DNA from: Actinomycetota bacterium
GTDB taxonomy: Bacteria > Actinomycetota > Coriobacteriia > Anaerosomatales > JAENZW01
Direction of reading: 5' to 3'
Assembly (NCBI GenBank): GCA_016841065.1
Contig: JAENZW010000009.1
Location: 1 to 33,082, forward strand
Length of the DNA: 33,082 bases
Shown: one piece after another, positions 7,044 through 16,107 of the stretch
Position numbering within the stretch: the stretch's first letter is position 1
Layout of the letters: every line of letters starts with the position of its first letter
Position numbers and translations under genes: made by a program
The notes under the pieces: model-generated
Seen by the model: only the letters and a program-made list of their open reading frames with translations
Told to the model about the DNA's origin: nothing
The model's database searches: none

Positions 7044-10000
7044 GTGAGGTGGAGGACATGGTGGCACCGTGCGAGTGTCGCCGGAGTGGTCGCGGTAGCC
7101 GTGGTGGTTGCCCTCGGGGTCAGCGCTGGAGCGGGTGATACGCCCGTAACGGTCGTCGGCGTTCAACCGGAGACGCCCGACGTATCCGGAACGCGCATGG
7201 TGTGGGCCGACAAGGATGGCGCCTCCTATGACGTGTTCCTCTACGACTCCAGCACCGGTGAATCGCTCAGAGTAGCTTCGACGTCGGATGACGAAGTGGA
7301 ACCGTCCATCAGCGGCAACACCGTCGTGTACACGCGTCGTACCGCCGCAGGTGCGGACATCTATGCCTACGACATCACCTCCCGGCAGACCGTCGTAGTC
7401 ACCAACGCTTCCGGTGACCAGATCGCACCGTCGATCGCGGGCACGTACGTAGCGTGGGAAGACCACGCGAATGGCTACCACGGCGAGATCTGGGGTCGCA
7501 ATCTCGCCTCGGGAACTCCCTTCAAGATCGACTCTGGCTACAACGCGGAACTCACGCGGCCGAAGGTCGGCGGATCCGTGGTCGTATACCAGATCAGACC
7601 GGGCGGCGTCGCCGACGATGCCGACGTGAAGTCCTACGACTTCGCGAGTGCGGCCTTCACCAATGTGGCTGCAACCGATGCCGAAGAGGCGCTGCCGGCA
7701 ACAGACGGACGCTATGTCGCCTGGGCCGACGGTACCGCAGGGGACATGGACATCAAGGCCTACGACCTTGAGTCAGGCACGCCAATCGACGTGCGTACGC
7801 AAATCGGGGAGCAGACGCTCCCGTGCGTCGCGGACGGCAAGGTGTACTGGATCGACAGTTCTGTCGGCAAGCGTTTGCATGTGGATACGTTCGACCTCGA
7901 CAGTGCGACATTCTCCGCATTCGACAACCGCAGCGCGTCCGACATGGTTGCGGTGAACGCCGAGGGTACGAGTATCGCGTGGCTGGAGACCAAGGGTGCG
8001 AGCCTCTGGCAGGTGAAGGCATACCTCAACGCGGCTCCGGCTGTTGCTTCGGCTGGAGGCGTGCTCCCCGTTGCCGGCATCGGTTCGCCATTCCGGCTCG
8101 CACAGATTTCCACGGGCGGGGACGCTACCCCGCCGACCGTGGTCGATGTCTCCGTCGCGCCCGGCGCCACGAAGGTCGATGCGAGTGGTGACCTGGCCGT
8201 CTACTTCTCCGAGCCGCTCGATCCCAAGAGCGTCACCGGGACCATCGTGACTCTGCGCAATGAGGCGACCGGCGAGCAGCTCGATGCGTCGGTCAGCTAC
8301 TCGGCTGTCGCCGGCGCGGTCATCGTCGATCCCGTTGCGTCGCTCGCGGAGGGAACCTACACGCTGAGCATCGGCGTCACCGTCACCGACCTTGCCGGCA
8401 ACAGCCTGGTCGAGCCGCTCGATCTCACCTTCGCCACCGGCGGCGAGATCACGGCCGACACGACCAAGCCGACGAAGCCGGGCGGCCCGTGGGCGCGTCC
8501 CGACGGGACGGCCAACGTCGAGGTCTCCTGGATCACTTCGGCTGACAACGTCGGCATCGCCTACTACCGCGTGTATCGCTATACGGTTCCCGGTGGGACT
8601 CTGCTCGGTTCGTGGGATACGGCGGATGGCTCGGCGACATCTTTGGTCGTCCCCAAGCAAGCGGACGAGACCGTCCCGAAGAAGTACACCTACTACTACG
8701 CGGTCCGCGCGTACGACACCGCGACGCCGGCCAACTTCTCGTCGTTGTCGTCCTACGTCGCCGCGGATCCACACGGGACGTACATCTTCGGCCAACAGAT
8801 CAACAACTGCGCGAACTGCCACAGCGTGCATGGTGGCGTGAAGCCGGCGACGTGGTGGTCGCTCGGAGCGCAGAGTGCCGAAGCATGCTACCAGTGTCAT
8901 GGCTCGACGGATGCGGCGACCTCGTACGGCTACGGCTCGACCAAGAACGCCCAGGCGAAGTTCTGGGACTACTCGGCCACGCCGTTGCCGGACGCGGGGA
9001 CTCAGCACCGCAACGACTTCATGGTGTCGCAGCGGGCGGAGTGCGACGTGTGTCACACACCGCACAAGAAGCCCTACAACGAAGCGGCCGGGGTCAAGGA
9101 TCCCGCGACGAGCTACAGCAAGCTGCTCAAGGGACCAAGCGACCCGGGCGACGCGTCGAGCGCACTCGTCTACAGCACGGATCAGACGCCGTTCGGCAAG
9201 GCGTTCTGCTTCGCGTGTCACGGTTCTGCTTCGGGCGGCGCGCTCACGTTCATGACCGCCAAGGGTGGCGCGTCGGCGTACTCGAACACTTCTGGCGACC
9301 ACAACCAGGCGCAGTACGACGCGGCCGGCAATCCGAGCAACGTCGCTCACGACGACGAGGTCGTCCAGTACACGCTGCGCGACGGGGTGACCGATCCCGG
9401 TCCGCTCAACAACTGCGCGGCGTGTCACAACGAGCACGCGGCGGCGACGGGGAGTCTTGCTGACTATCGCCGAAGCGGGACGACGGCTGCGACCTACAAT
9501 CAGGCAGGTTTGTGCTTCGCATGCCATTCCAGCGCGAGTACTGAGACGCGGAGCGTCGGCTCTGTGCCCTTCGCGTGGAACAGCCGCGACGTCAAGGCGC
9601 AGTTCACGAAGGCATCGAAGCACCCGTACACGGCAAGCATCGGCGCTCCAGTTCCGGAGGGCGCGACGTGGTTGCAGACGGCCGAGGCCGACTTCAGCAC
9701 GGATACGCACACGAGGACTTCTGTGGTCGCGGGCGGCAGCGGGGTCTCTGGCGCCGTGCAGCTCGCGCCATTCGGCGGGGCCGGCGCAACGCTTTTCGAC
9801 GACGATTTCGAGAGCGGCGGGTTCGGCAACTGGAACTCGTCGAACTGGGGCACCGACAACAACTCGGGCAACGCACATGGAGGCACGTACTCGGCGGTCA
9901 TGAACACGGTCGGTGCTGATGAGCTCATGGTCAAGACCGTCGACACTGCAGGCCGTACGAACGTCCAGATCTCGTTCTGGCTGATGGGAACGAACACCAC

Positions 10001-13000
10001 TGAGAATACGGACTACGTCCAGCTGCAGGTCTACAACACGGGTACGACCAGCTGGGACACGGTACGCGACATCCCGCTTGACGATCGCGTCACCACGTAC
10101 CGCCAGTTCACGGACAGCATCCCGGCCAGCTACTACTCTGCGACCATGCAGTTCCGCATACTCGGCCGATGCAACATGGCCGACGAGTACCAGCACGTCG
10201 ATGACGTCGCTGTCACGGCCGATCCAGTCGCGGGCTCCTACCAGCCGAGCGGCAACGTGGTTTCGACGCCCGTGCTCGCGTCAGGAGGCACTGTCAACTC
10301 GTGGAACTCCCTGCGCTACACCGGCAATCAGCCGGCGGGCTCGACGTTCCGACTCGACGTCCTGGACGGTGCAGACAGCAGCGTGCTCGTCAGCGGCCTG
10401 ACGCTGGCGGACACGCCCTACTCGCTGATTGGCATCGACAAGGTCGCTCACCCGTCGCTCAAGCTTCGCGCTCGCTTCACCGGTGACGCTCCCGCGCCTC
10501 CGTCGATCTCTGACAACTTCGATGACAACTCCTTCGATACCGCGAAGTGGACCGACTACTTCATCAGCTCCGACGATCCGGACAGTCTGGGTCCGCAGAT
10601 CGTGCTCTACGAGAGCTTCGAGGACGATCCCGGCTGGCAGACCAACTTCCCAACGCAGACAGGGGACTGGGCGCGCTCCACTGCCTGGGATCCAGTGGGG
10701 ACGTACGACATCCGCGGTGGCAATGCCGGTACGAATCCCGACCTGCTGGACAGCCGCGCCATGGGCCTCAACGGCTGGTCGAACGTGAACGTGTCATTCC
10801 AGTGGCAGCGAGCGGGCCTTGACGCCGGTGAGTACATGCGCGTCCAGTACTCCACGAACGGAAGCACGTGGAACGATCTGTGGTCCATTCAGGGCAACGG
10901 CGGCACGAGCGGCGGTACGCAGAGCAACCTCGCGATTCCGTCGCCGACCGCGACGACCTACATCCGGCTTCGCGTCGAGGGTGCGGACGGCACCGAGTAC
11001 GGCTACTGGGATGACATCACCGTGAGCGGGACGCCGCCTGCCACCAGCAATTGGCCGCAGGAGTCTGGCGGACAGCTCACGATTCGTGCCGAAGGCTCGG
11101 ACTTTGGAGGTACCGGCGACCAGGGCGAATTCACCTACATCCAGCCCGCAGCAGCGTCTTGGATTGCCGGCAACGACTTCGAAGCCGTGGTCCGCGTGCC
11201 CTCGTACAACAATCTCGGCAGCAATGGCTGGATGAAGGCTGGCCTCATGCTTCGGACCGGTACGACGGAGGCAAACGCGCAGGCTTCGGGCTCCAAGATG
11301 GCTGGCGTCTACGTGACCGACACGAATGGCATCGACTTCGAGTACCGGACTGCGGTGAACGGCGCAGCTGCGAGCGGCGGGAATCAGGCGGGCGACGTTC
11401 CCGTGTGGCTCAAGCTGGCGCGCGTTGGCAACGTGATCACAAGCTACATGTCTTCCGACGGCTCGTCCTGGACGACGGTCGGTTCGCAGACGGTCAGCAT
11501 GGATACCTACGTGCTCGTGGGCGTTTGCCTCACATCTCATGTGGACGGCACGTTCTCCGAGTCCACGTTCGATGACTTCAGCGTGACACAGATCGGCGGC
11601 ACGGGCTCGACGGTGACGCCACGCCTGGATGACTGGTCGATTGACTACGTTTGGACGCCCGCGCCCAGCGGCCGTTCGATGACCTGCTACAACTGCCACA
11701 ACACGCACTACGTCCAGAAGGGGACGGCGGGCTCGGTGTGGAGCATGACCCGGGCTTCCGATCCCGACAACACCAAGAGCGCATACTCGGGCACGGTGAC
11801 GAGCTTCTGCCTCAGGTGTCACGATGGCGCTCCGCCCACGGCCGTCACCAACCAGTCGAACACGCTTGTGCCCTACAGTGTGGCGCTGTCCGACATGAGT
11901 GCGTACTCGTTCTTCCCGGGCTGGAACAAGAACGGGTTCACGAGCGGTGGGCATGCCACGTCCAGAGTCAACAACATGGTCCCGGGATGCGAGAGTTGCC
12001 ATGATCCACACGCGTCCGACAATCAGCGACTCACTGCGGCGACCGCGTACTACACCGGTGGCGGAGCGTCTCCTCCGAGCCACATCAATGCAAGGCGTGA
12101 CAACACCACAACCTATGCCGAAGAAGACCTCTGCTTCGTGTGTCACCTTGCGAAGCGCTCAATGCCGAACTGCGCAGGCGGGGCCTGTCACTCGGACATC
12201 GACAGCCAGACCGACGTGAAGGTCAACGTGGAGACCGCGTTCAGCGCCGCCTCCGGCAACACCTGGCGGCATCCGGTCGAAGCATCCGACAAGCACAGCG
12301 ACACCGAAGTCGGAGCGTCCGGGCTCGGTTCGGTCAACAGGCATGCAGAATGCGTTGACTGTCACGACCCGCACCTCACGAAGCCTGGCAAGCACACCGC
12401 GGGCAGCGCCAATGCAGGTTCGATCCTTCTGGGCGCCAAGGGAATCAAGCCCGTCTATGGCACCTCCGGCAACTGGCAGGTCATGACGGGTCAGACCGCT
12501 GTGACCCTCGGCAGCGACGGCACGGACGACTACGAGGCATACCTCTGCTTCAAGTGCCACTCGGCCTACTCCGGACAGCCGTTCGCCGTCACGTCCACAT
12601 CCGGCACCAACTACACGTCGACCGACCTCGCGCTCGAGTTCAACCCGGCCAACGACTCCGGTCACAACGTGGTCGGCAACATCTGGCCCAAGACCAGCAA
12701 CCTCGGTCCGAACAACCGCACCTGGAGTCTGCCTACCGACGCGAACTGGTTGCGGACCGGCAACGGGTGGAGCCGCGATTCCATGGTGACGTGCTCGGAT
12801 TGCCACGCGGGCGACGTTACGTCCAACGGAGCGCGTGGTCCGCACGGCTCGTCCGTGCGCTACATCATGGACGAGAACTACACGGGGAACTGGACCACGG
12901 CGTACCTGAACACCGGGAGCGCCAATGATGTGAGCTCGAACATCATCTGCATCAAGTGCCACACGAACTTCCGCAACATGAACGGCGTGCACCAAGAGCA

Positions 13001-13238
13001 CGACGACCGTGGTTCCTTCGACGCGCGGTGTACCGGCTGCCACGTCAAGGTGCCGCACGGCTGGAAGCGACCCAGGCTCATCGGCTACACGGACGATCCG
13101 GCGCCCTATGCGAGCGACGCGCTCATAGACATCACAGATCGCAACTACACGCCAACCGGCTGGAACAAGGACTACTGCTACGAGACCGCCTGCGGCGAGC
13201 ACAGCTCGGGTAGCTTCACTTCCCCCGCTTGGCCCTAG
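7044..13238 (+). CDS. Giant secreted multiheme cytochrome with propeller, Ig-like, FN3 and jelly-roll domains
   Basis: About 2064 residues. The GTG at 7044 is chosen because GGGAGG lies at 7029-7034 and the product begins with a Trp/Arg-rich signal peptide (GVVAVAVVVALGVSAGAG). Approximate domains: TolB/PD40-like beta-propeller 31-339; Big_5-type Ig-like domain 359-466; FN3 471-576; heme block one 588-829 with six CXXCH; two MAM/CBM-like jelly rolls near 916-1062 and 1186-1329; a DUF1349/concanavalin-like domain 1336-1522; heme block two 1546-2006 with nine CXXCH and one CX4CH (CAGGACH). That gives 15 canonical sites. The last 160 residues resemble the C-terminal heme module of the protein at 19209. 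No sortase motif or C-terminal anchor is seen, so wall attachment would be non-covalent. Likely a cell-surface electron conduit with carbohydrate- or mineral-binding domains (inference). The frame is intact throughout. It is followed by a terminator. Confidence 0.92.
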   Translation: MRWRTWWHRASVAGVVAVAVVVALGVSAGAGDTPVTVVGVQPETPDVSGTRMVWADKDGASYDVFLYDSSTGESLRVASTSDDEVEPSISGNTVVYTRRTAAGADIYAYDITSRQTVVVTNASGDQIAPSIAGTYVAWEDHANGYHGEIWGRNLASGTPFKIDSGYNAELTRPKVGGSVVVYQIRPGGVADDADVKSYDFASAAFTNVAATDAEEALPATDGRYVAWADGTAGDMDIKAYDLESGTPIDVRTQIGEQTLPCVADGKVYWIDSSVGKRLHVDTFDLDSATFSAFDNRSASDMVAVNAEGTSIAWLETKGASLWQVKAYLNAAPAVASAGGVLPVAGIGSPFRLAQISTGGDATPPTVVDVSVAPGATKVDASGDLAVYFSEPLDPKSVTGTIVTLRNEATGEQLDASVSYSAVAGAVIVDPVASLAEGTYTLSIGVTVTDLAGNSLVEPLDLTFATGGEITADTTKPTKPGGPWARPDGTANVEVSWITSADNVGIAYYRVYRYTVPGGTLLGSWDTADGSATSLVVPKQADETVPKKYTYYYAVRAYDTATPANFSSLSSYVAADPHGTYIFGQQINNCANCHSVHGGVKPATWWSLGAQSAEACYQCHGSTDAATSYGYGSTKNAQAKFWDYSATPLPDAGTQHRNDFMVSQRAECDVCHTPHKKPYNEAAGVKDPATSYSKLLKGPSDPGDASSALVYSTDQTPFGKAFCFACHGSASGGALTFMTAKGGASAYSNTSGDHNQAQYDAAGNPSNVAHDDEVVQYTLRDGVTDPGPLNNCAACHNEHAAATGSLADYRRSGTTAATYNQAGLCFACHSSASTETRSVGSVPFAWNSRDVKAQFTKASKHPYTASIGAPVPEGATWLQTAEADFSTDTHTRTSVVAGGSGVSGAVQLAPFGGAGATLFDDDFESGGFGNWNSSNWGTDNNSGNAHGGTYSAVMNTVGADELMVKTVDTAGRTNVQISFWLMGTNTTENTDYVQLQVYNTGTTSWDTVRDIPLDDRVTTYRQFTDSIPASYYSATMQFRILGRCNMADEYQHVDDVAVTADPVAGSYQPSGNVVSTPVLASGGTVNSWNSLRYTGNQPAGSTFRLDVLDGADSSVLVSGLTLADTPYSLIGIDKVAHPSLKLRARFTGDAPAPPSISDNFDDNSFDTAKWTDYFISSDDPDSLGPQIVLYESFEDDPGWQTNFPTQTGDWARSTAWDPVGTYDIRGGNAGTNPDLLDSRAMGLNGWSNVNVSFQWQRAGLDAGEYMRVQYSTNGSTWNDLWSIQGNGGTSGGTQSNLAIPSPTATTYIRLRVEGADGTEYGYWDDITVSGTPPATSNWPQESGGQLTIRAEGSDFGGTGDQGEFTYIQPAAASWIAGNDFEAVVRVPSYNNLGSNGWMKAGLMLRTGTTEANAQASGSKMAGVYVTDTNGIDFEYRTAVNGAAASGGNQAGDVPVWLKLARVGNVITSYMSSDGSSWTTVGSQTVSMDTYVLVGVCLTSHVDGTFSESTFDDFSVTQIGGTGSTVTPRLDDWSIDYVWTPAPSGRSMTCYNCHNTHYVQKGTAGSVWSMTRASDPDNTKSAYSGTVTSFCLRCHDGAPPTAVTNQSNTLVPYSVALSDMSAYSFFPGWNKNGFTSGGHATSRVNNMVPGCESCHDPHASDNQRLTAATAYYTGGGASPPSHINARRDNTTTYAEEDLCFVCHLAKRSMPNCAGGACHSDIDSQTDVKVNVETAFSAASGNTWRHPVEASDKHSDTEVGASGLGSVNRHAECVDCHDPHLTKPGKHTAGSANAGSILLGAKGIKPVYGTSGNWQVMTGQTAVTLGSDGTDDYEAYLCFKCHSAYSGQPFAVTSTSGTNYTSTDLALEFNPANDSGHNVVGNIWPKTSNLGPNNRTWSLPTDANWLRTGNGWSRDSMVTCSDCHAGDVTSNGARGPHGSSVRYIMDENYTGNWTTAYLNTGSANDVSSNIICIKCHTNFRNMNGVHQEHDDRGSFDARCTGCHVKVPHGWKRPRLIGYTDDPAPYASDALIDITDRNYTPTGWNKDYCYETACGEHSSGSFTSPAWP

Positions 13239-13260
13239 GGGCAATCGGCAAAGTCGAGAT

Positions 13261-13290
13261 AGCGGGCGGCTTTGGGGCCGCCCGCTCCTT
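13261..13290 (+). terminator. Rho-independent terminator after the giant cytochrome
   Basis: A perfect 10-bp stem, AGCGGGCGGC (13261-13270) with GCCGCCCGCT (13277-13286), has a 6-base loop and is followed by the pyrimidine-rich CCTTCTCT. It starts 22 bp after the stop at 13238 and separates this gene from the lipoprotein/resB/ccsA group. Confidence 0.85.
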
Positions 13291-13315
13291 CTCTCCGCTC
13301 GCCGCAGGCGCTAGG

Positions 13316-13858
13316 ATGCCCAGTGTGAGAACGTTCAACTCAAGAGTCGGCAGGATCGTGCTGATCGCCGCAGCCATTGCTCTCGCGGTCATCCTCGTCG
13401 CGTGCGGCAACAGGGAGCCGCGTGAGGAGTCGTTGGGTCCCGGTGAGCCCCCCGTATTGTCTGCTCCAGACCTCTCGACGCCGGAGAGTGCAGTGAGGTC
13501 CTACCTCGACTGGGTCAGCCTGGCCTATCGTCTCGCCAACTCCGAGGTGTCAACTCAGACTCACACTCTGTGGGAGGGCGTGAGAGTGGATTCCTACATC
13601 GAACTCAACCGGCAGCAGGGTCGCGGCATCGAGCAGTACATCGACGTGTTCGAGAAGCGCAGTGAGGCGACAGCGGAGCCGACTGCGACGATTTCAGCGT
13701 ATGAGGAGTGGCGGTACCGATACTTCTCGCTCGACGCGCTGGAGTATCTCGGCCCCGAGTACAGAATCACATACGACACGACCTACACGGTCGTGTTCGA
13801 GGACGGGCGCTGGCTGGTCGACAGCGTCGAGGCCAACGCGCTCACACCGGTGGAGTGA
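13316..13858 (+). CDS. Putative lipoprotein upstream of resB
   Basis: About 180 residues. The N-terminus MPSVRTFNSRVGRIV is followed by a hydrophobic stretch ending VILVACGN, a good lipobox with cysteine at about residue 26, so a membrane-tethered exported lipoprotein is expected. The start is uncertain: ATG at 13316, or GTG at 13325, which has AGGA eight bases upstream. The mature part begins with a Pro/Glu-rich linker, then YLDWVSLAYRLANSE, and ends FEDGRWLVDSVEA, a pattern reminiscent of small NTF2-like or DUF4878-type extracytoplasmic domains, though I cannot assign a family. It has no heme motif. The stop lies 3 bp before resB, so co-transcription with the cytochrome c maturation genes is likely, and an accessory role in heme or apocytochrome handling is possible but unproven. 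Confidence 0.8.
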   Translation: MPSVRTFNSRVGRIVLIAAAIALAVILVACGNREPREESLGPGEPPVLSAPDLSTPESAVRSYLDWVSLAYRLANSEVSTQTHTLWEGVRVDSYIELNRQQGRGIEQYIDVFEKRSEATAEPTATISAYEEWRYRYFSLDALEYLGPEYRITYDTTYTVVFEDGRWLVDSVEANALTPVE

Positions 13859-13861
13859 CAA

Positions 13862-15268
13862 ATGTCCGGCCGCAAGTCACCTCTTCGGCACCTGCGCTCA
13901 CGCCGCCTGGCGATCTGGCTGATCCTTGGCATCGGGGTCTGGAGCGCGATTGCCACAACGATCCCGCAGGTCGCGCGCGATTCTGCGGAGGCAACGGCCT
14001 TCGAAGCACGATACGGCCCGTTCGCCGCGCTCGCGCGAGCTGTCGGCCTGGATCACGCATACACCGCGCCGGTCTTCCTGACCGCAGTCGTACTCCTCGC
14101 CGTGGCCACACTCCTGTGCGCCTGGGAGAGGACGATGTGGACGCGAAGGCGCCTGAGGCAGACGCGCGTGGTTTCGGACGGGGTCATCGCGCGACTGCGG
14201 GAGAAGCCCGCCATCATCGTTGATGTGCCACTCGGTAGCCCTTCGCCCCTCGAACAGGCGGCGGGCGCGCTCGGCGCGCTGCGCCTGAAGGTCACCACGG
14301 ATTCGAATCTCGTGACAGCCGAAGGCGGACGGTGGGGGCTTCTGGGCAGTCCGGTGTTTCACTGGTCGCTCGGGTTGTTGATCGTCGTCGTGGGCCTTGG
14401 AACGCTGATGCGTGCGGAGGGCTCCATCGGAATCCCGGTGGGTGAGTCGAGGATCGACACCGCCGAGAGCTACGGTGCCCTGGATGAGGGTTCCCTGTAT
14501 CGGGGACACAGCGGGCTACGGATAGAGGCGACCGACTTCCTCCTCAACTACATGGACGGCACCCGGCACCGCGGTCCCTCGCCCGTGCTCACGCTCTACG
14601 ATGGTGAGACAGTGCTGAAGAGACAAAGGGTGTACCCGAACAACCCTCTGCGCTACGGAAGCCTTCTCATCCACATGGGTGCACACGGTGTCTCCCCGGA
14701 GATCTCACTGGAGACCCCAAGCGGTGAAGAGATACTGAGTGCACGTCCCCTCGTGGACTTCGACGAGACGTCACCCACCGGCACCTCGCCGTCAGGGTTC
14801 TTCCTCATCGACGATGCCACTGGAACCGAGAGCGGCGTCAGAGTCGAGGTCGACCTTCCCGCGCAGGGAAAGACCAACGAGCTCGCCACGGTATCCCTGT
14901 ACGTAGAGCCCGGTGGATGGCTCGAGAGCACGGGCGCGACCGGGCTCACGCGGGGAGGCACCCTTGAGCTCTCGAATGGCGCTGTGCTGCGGGTGCAGAA
15001 CCTCGACTACTACGTACGGATTTCGGTGGCCGATGATTGGTCGGTGCCCTACATCTACGCGCTGCTGGTGATCGGCACGATCGGTCTGTCGGTGGCTGTC
15101 GTTCTCCCGCATCGTGCGGTACGGCTGTTACTGGTGGAAGATGGGGATGGTCGTAGGCTACACGTGCACACATCGCACTCGCGCGGGGATCCCACGTTCG
15201 GCGAGCGAGTCGAGAGGGCGCTGAAGGACAGGTTCTGCGATGAAGATGACAGTGGAGGTGAGCGATGA
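13862..15268 (+). CDS. resB: Cytochrome c biogenesis protein ResB (System II)
   Basis: A 468-residue protein with ResB/Ccs1 topology: membrane segments near residues 16-36, 65-86 and 161-182, a large extracytoplasmic domain (about 185-395) and a final membrane segment near 394-416. The third segment starts FHWSLG, where the family keeps a histidine. With CcsA it forms the heme-exporting synthase that attaches heme to CXXCH cysteines outside the membrane (established). The ATG at 13862 has a GGAG a few bases upstream. Its stop overlaps the ccsA start (ATGA). Given at least 120 heme sites encoded nearby, local maturation genes make sense. The acidic C-terminal tail (CDEDDSGGE) is not diagnostic. 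Confidence 0.92.
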   Translation: MSGRKSPLRHLRSRRLAIWLILGIGVWSAIATTIPQVARDSAEATAFEARYGPFAALARAVGLDHAYTAPVFLTAVVLLAVATLLCAWERTMWTRRRLRQTRVVSDGVIARLREKPAIIVDVPLGSPSPLEQAAGALGALRLKVTTDSNLVTAEGGRWGLLGSPVFHWSLGLLIVVVGLGTLMRAEGSIGIPVGESRIDTAESYGALDEGSLYRGHSGLRIEATDFLLNYMDGTRHRGPSPVLTLYDGETVLKRQRVYPNNPLRYGSLLIHMGAHGVSPEISLETPSGEEILSARPLVDFDETSPTGTSPSGFFLIDDATGTESGVRVEVDLPAQGKTNELATVSLYVEPGGWLESTGATGLTRGGTLELSNGAVLRVQNLDYYVRISVADDWSVPYIYALLVIGTIGLSVAVVLPHRAVRLLLVEDGDGRRLHVHTSHSRGDPTFGERVERALKDRFCDEDDSGGER

Positions 15269-16107
15269 CATCCGAGACACTCGAGATCCTTGCCATGTGG
15301 GGAGCTGTGACGGCGTACGCCGTCGGCGGCGTGCTGTACGCCCTGGGGGCTCTCTTCCGTCGCGACCGTCTGCTCGACCTCGCATTTTGGATCTCAGTCG
15401 CGGGTCTGGTGCCGCACACTGCTGGAATCGCAGCTCGCTGGATGCGCGTGGGCCACGGACCGTACATCGGCTACTACGAGGCGGTCTCCAGTCTGGCATG
15501 GTCCACGGTCGTACTACTCGGCATCATCGCGTGGCGGTGGCCGAAGCTGCGGGTCTTGGGAATCGTCATCATGCCGATCTCGTTTCTTGCCATCGGCGGC
15601 GCCATGCTTGCCCCGAAGGCTCCCATAGAGTTGTCCGGCACCCTGGCGTCGTGGTGGCTCACGATTCACGTTACGTTCGCGAAGCTGTCCTACAGCTCGT
15701 TCATCGCTGCGTTCGTGATCGCGCTGGCGTACGTCCTCCGCGAACGGCGAACATCGGGAGCGATAGCGGACCTGCTGGCGAAGCTGCCCGACCAGGCGCG
15801 CCTCGACGATCTCTCCTACCGCTGGATCGCTGTGGGCTTCATCTTCCTGACCGTGATGGTGGGCTCCGGGGCCATCTGGGCAAACGAGGCGTGGGGCCGC
15901 TATTGGGGATGGGACCCGATCGAGACGTGGTCGCTCATCTCGTGGCTGGTCTATGCGGGCTATCTGCACGTGCGGCTGACACTGGGATGGCACGGAAAGA
16001 AGTCTGCGTGGTATGCGATGCTCGCCTTGCCGATCGTGGTGTTCGCGCTCATAGGCGTGCCAGTAGTGTTCCGTTCGATCCACGGTGCGTACCTGCTGGG
16101 GTACTAG
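15265..16107 (+). CDS. ccsA: Cytochrome c biogenesis protein CcsA/ResC (System II)
   Basis: A 280-residue integral membrane protein with about eight helices. It carries the tryptophan-rich WWD signature near residues 209-222 (WGRYWGWDPIETWSL), which presents heme at the outer face, and flanking conserved histidines (VPHTAG near 50, TIHVTFAKLSYSSF near 135, FRSIHGAYLLGY at the end). It partners ResB in heme export and ligation (established). The start at 15265 overlaps the resB stop and has GGAGGT at 15254-15259. The gene stops at 16107 directly against the stop of the convergent minus-strand gene, with no intergenic DNA, so no terminator separates them. No thioredoxin-like ResA/CcdA partner is present in the window. 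Confidence 0.95.
   Translation: MTSETLEILAMWGAVTAYAVGGVLYALGALFRRDRLLDLAFWISVAGLVPHTAGIAARWMRVGHGPYIGYYEAVSSLAWSTVVLLGIIAWRWPKLRVLGIVIMPISFLAIGGAMLAPKAPIELSGTLASWWLTIHVTFAKLSYSSFIAAFVIALAYVLRERRTSGAIADLLAKLPDQARLDDLSYRWIAVGFIFLTVMVGSGAIWANEAWGRYWGWDPIETWSLISWLVYAGYLHVRLTLGWHGKKSAWYAMLALPIVVFALIGVPVVFRSIHGAYLLGY

Noticed and set aside
13322-13341. GTGTGA-N6-TCAACT at the lipoprotein start as a Rex site
   Set aside because: It lies across the start codon and the right half matches poorly (TCAACT), so chance is likely.
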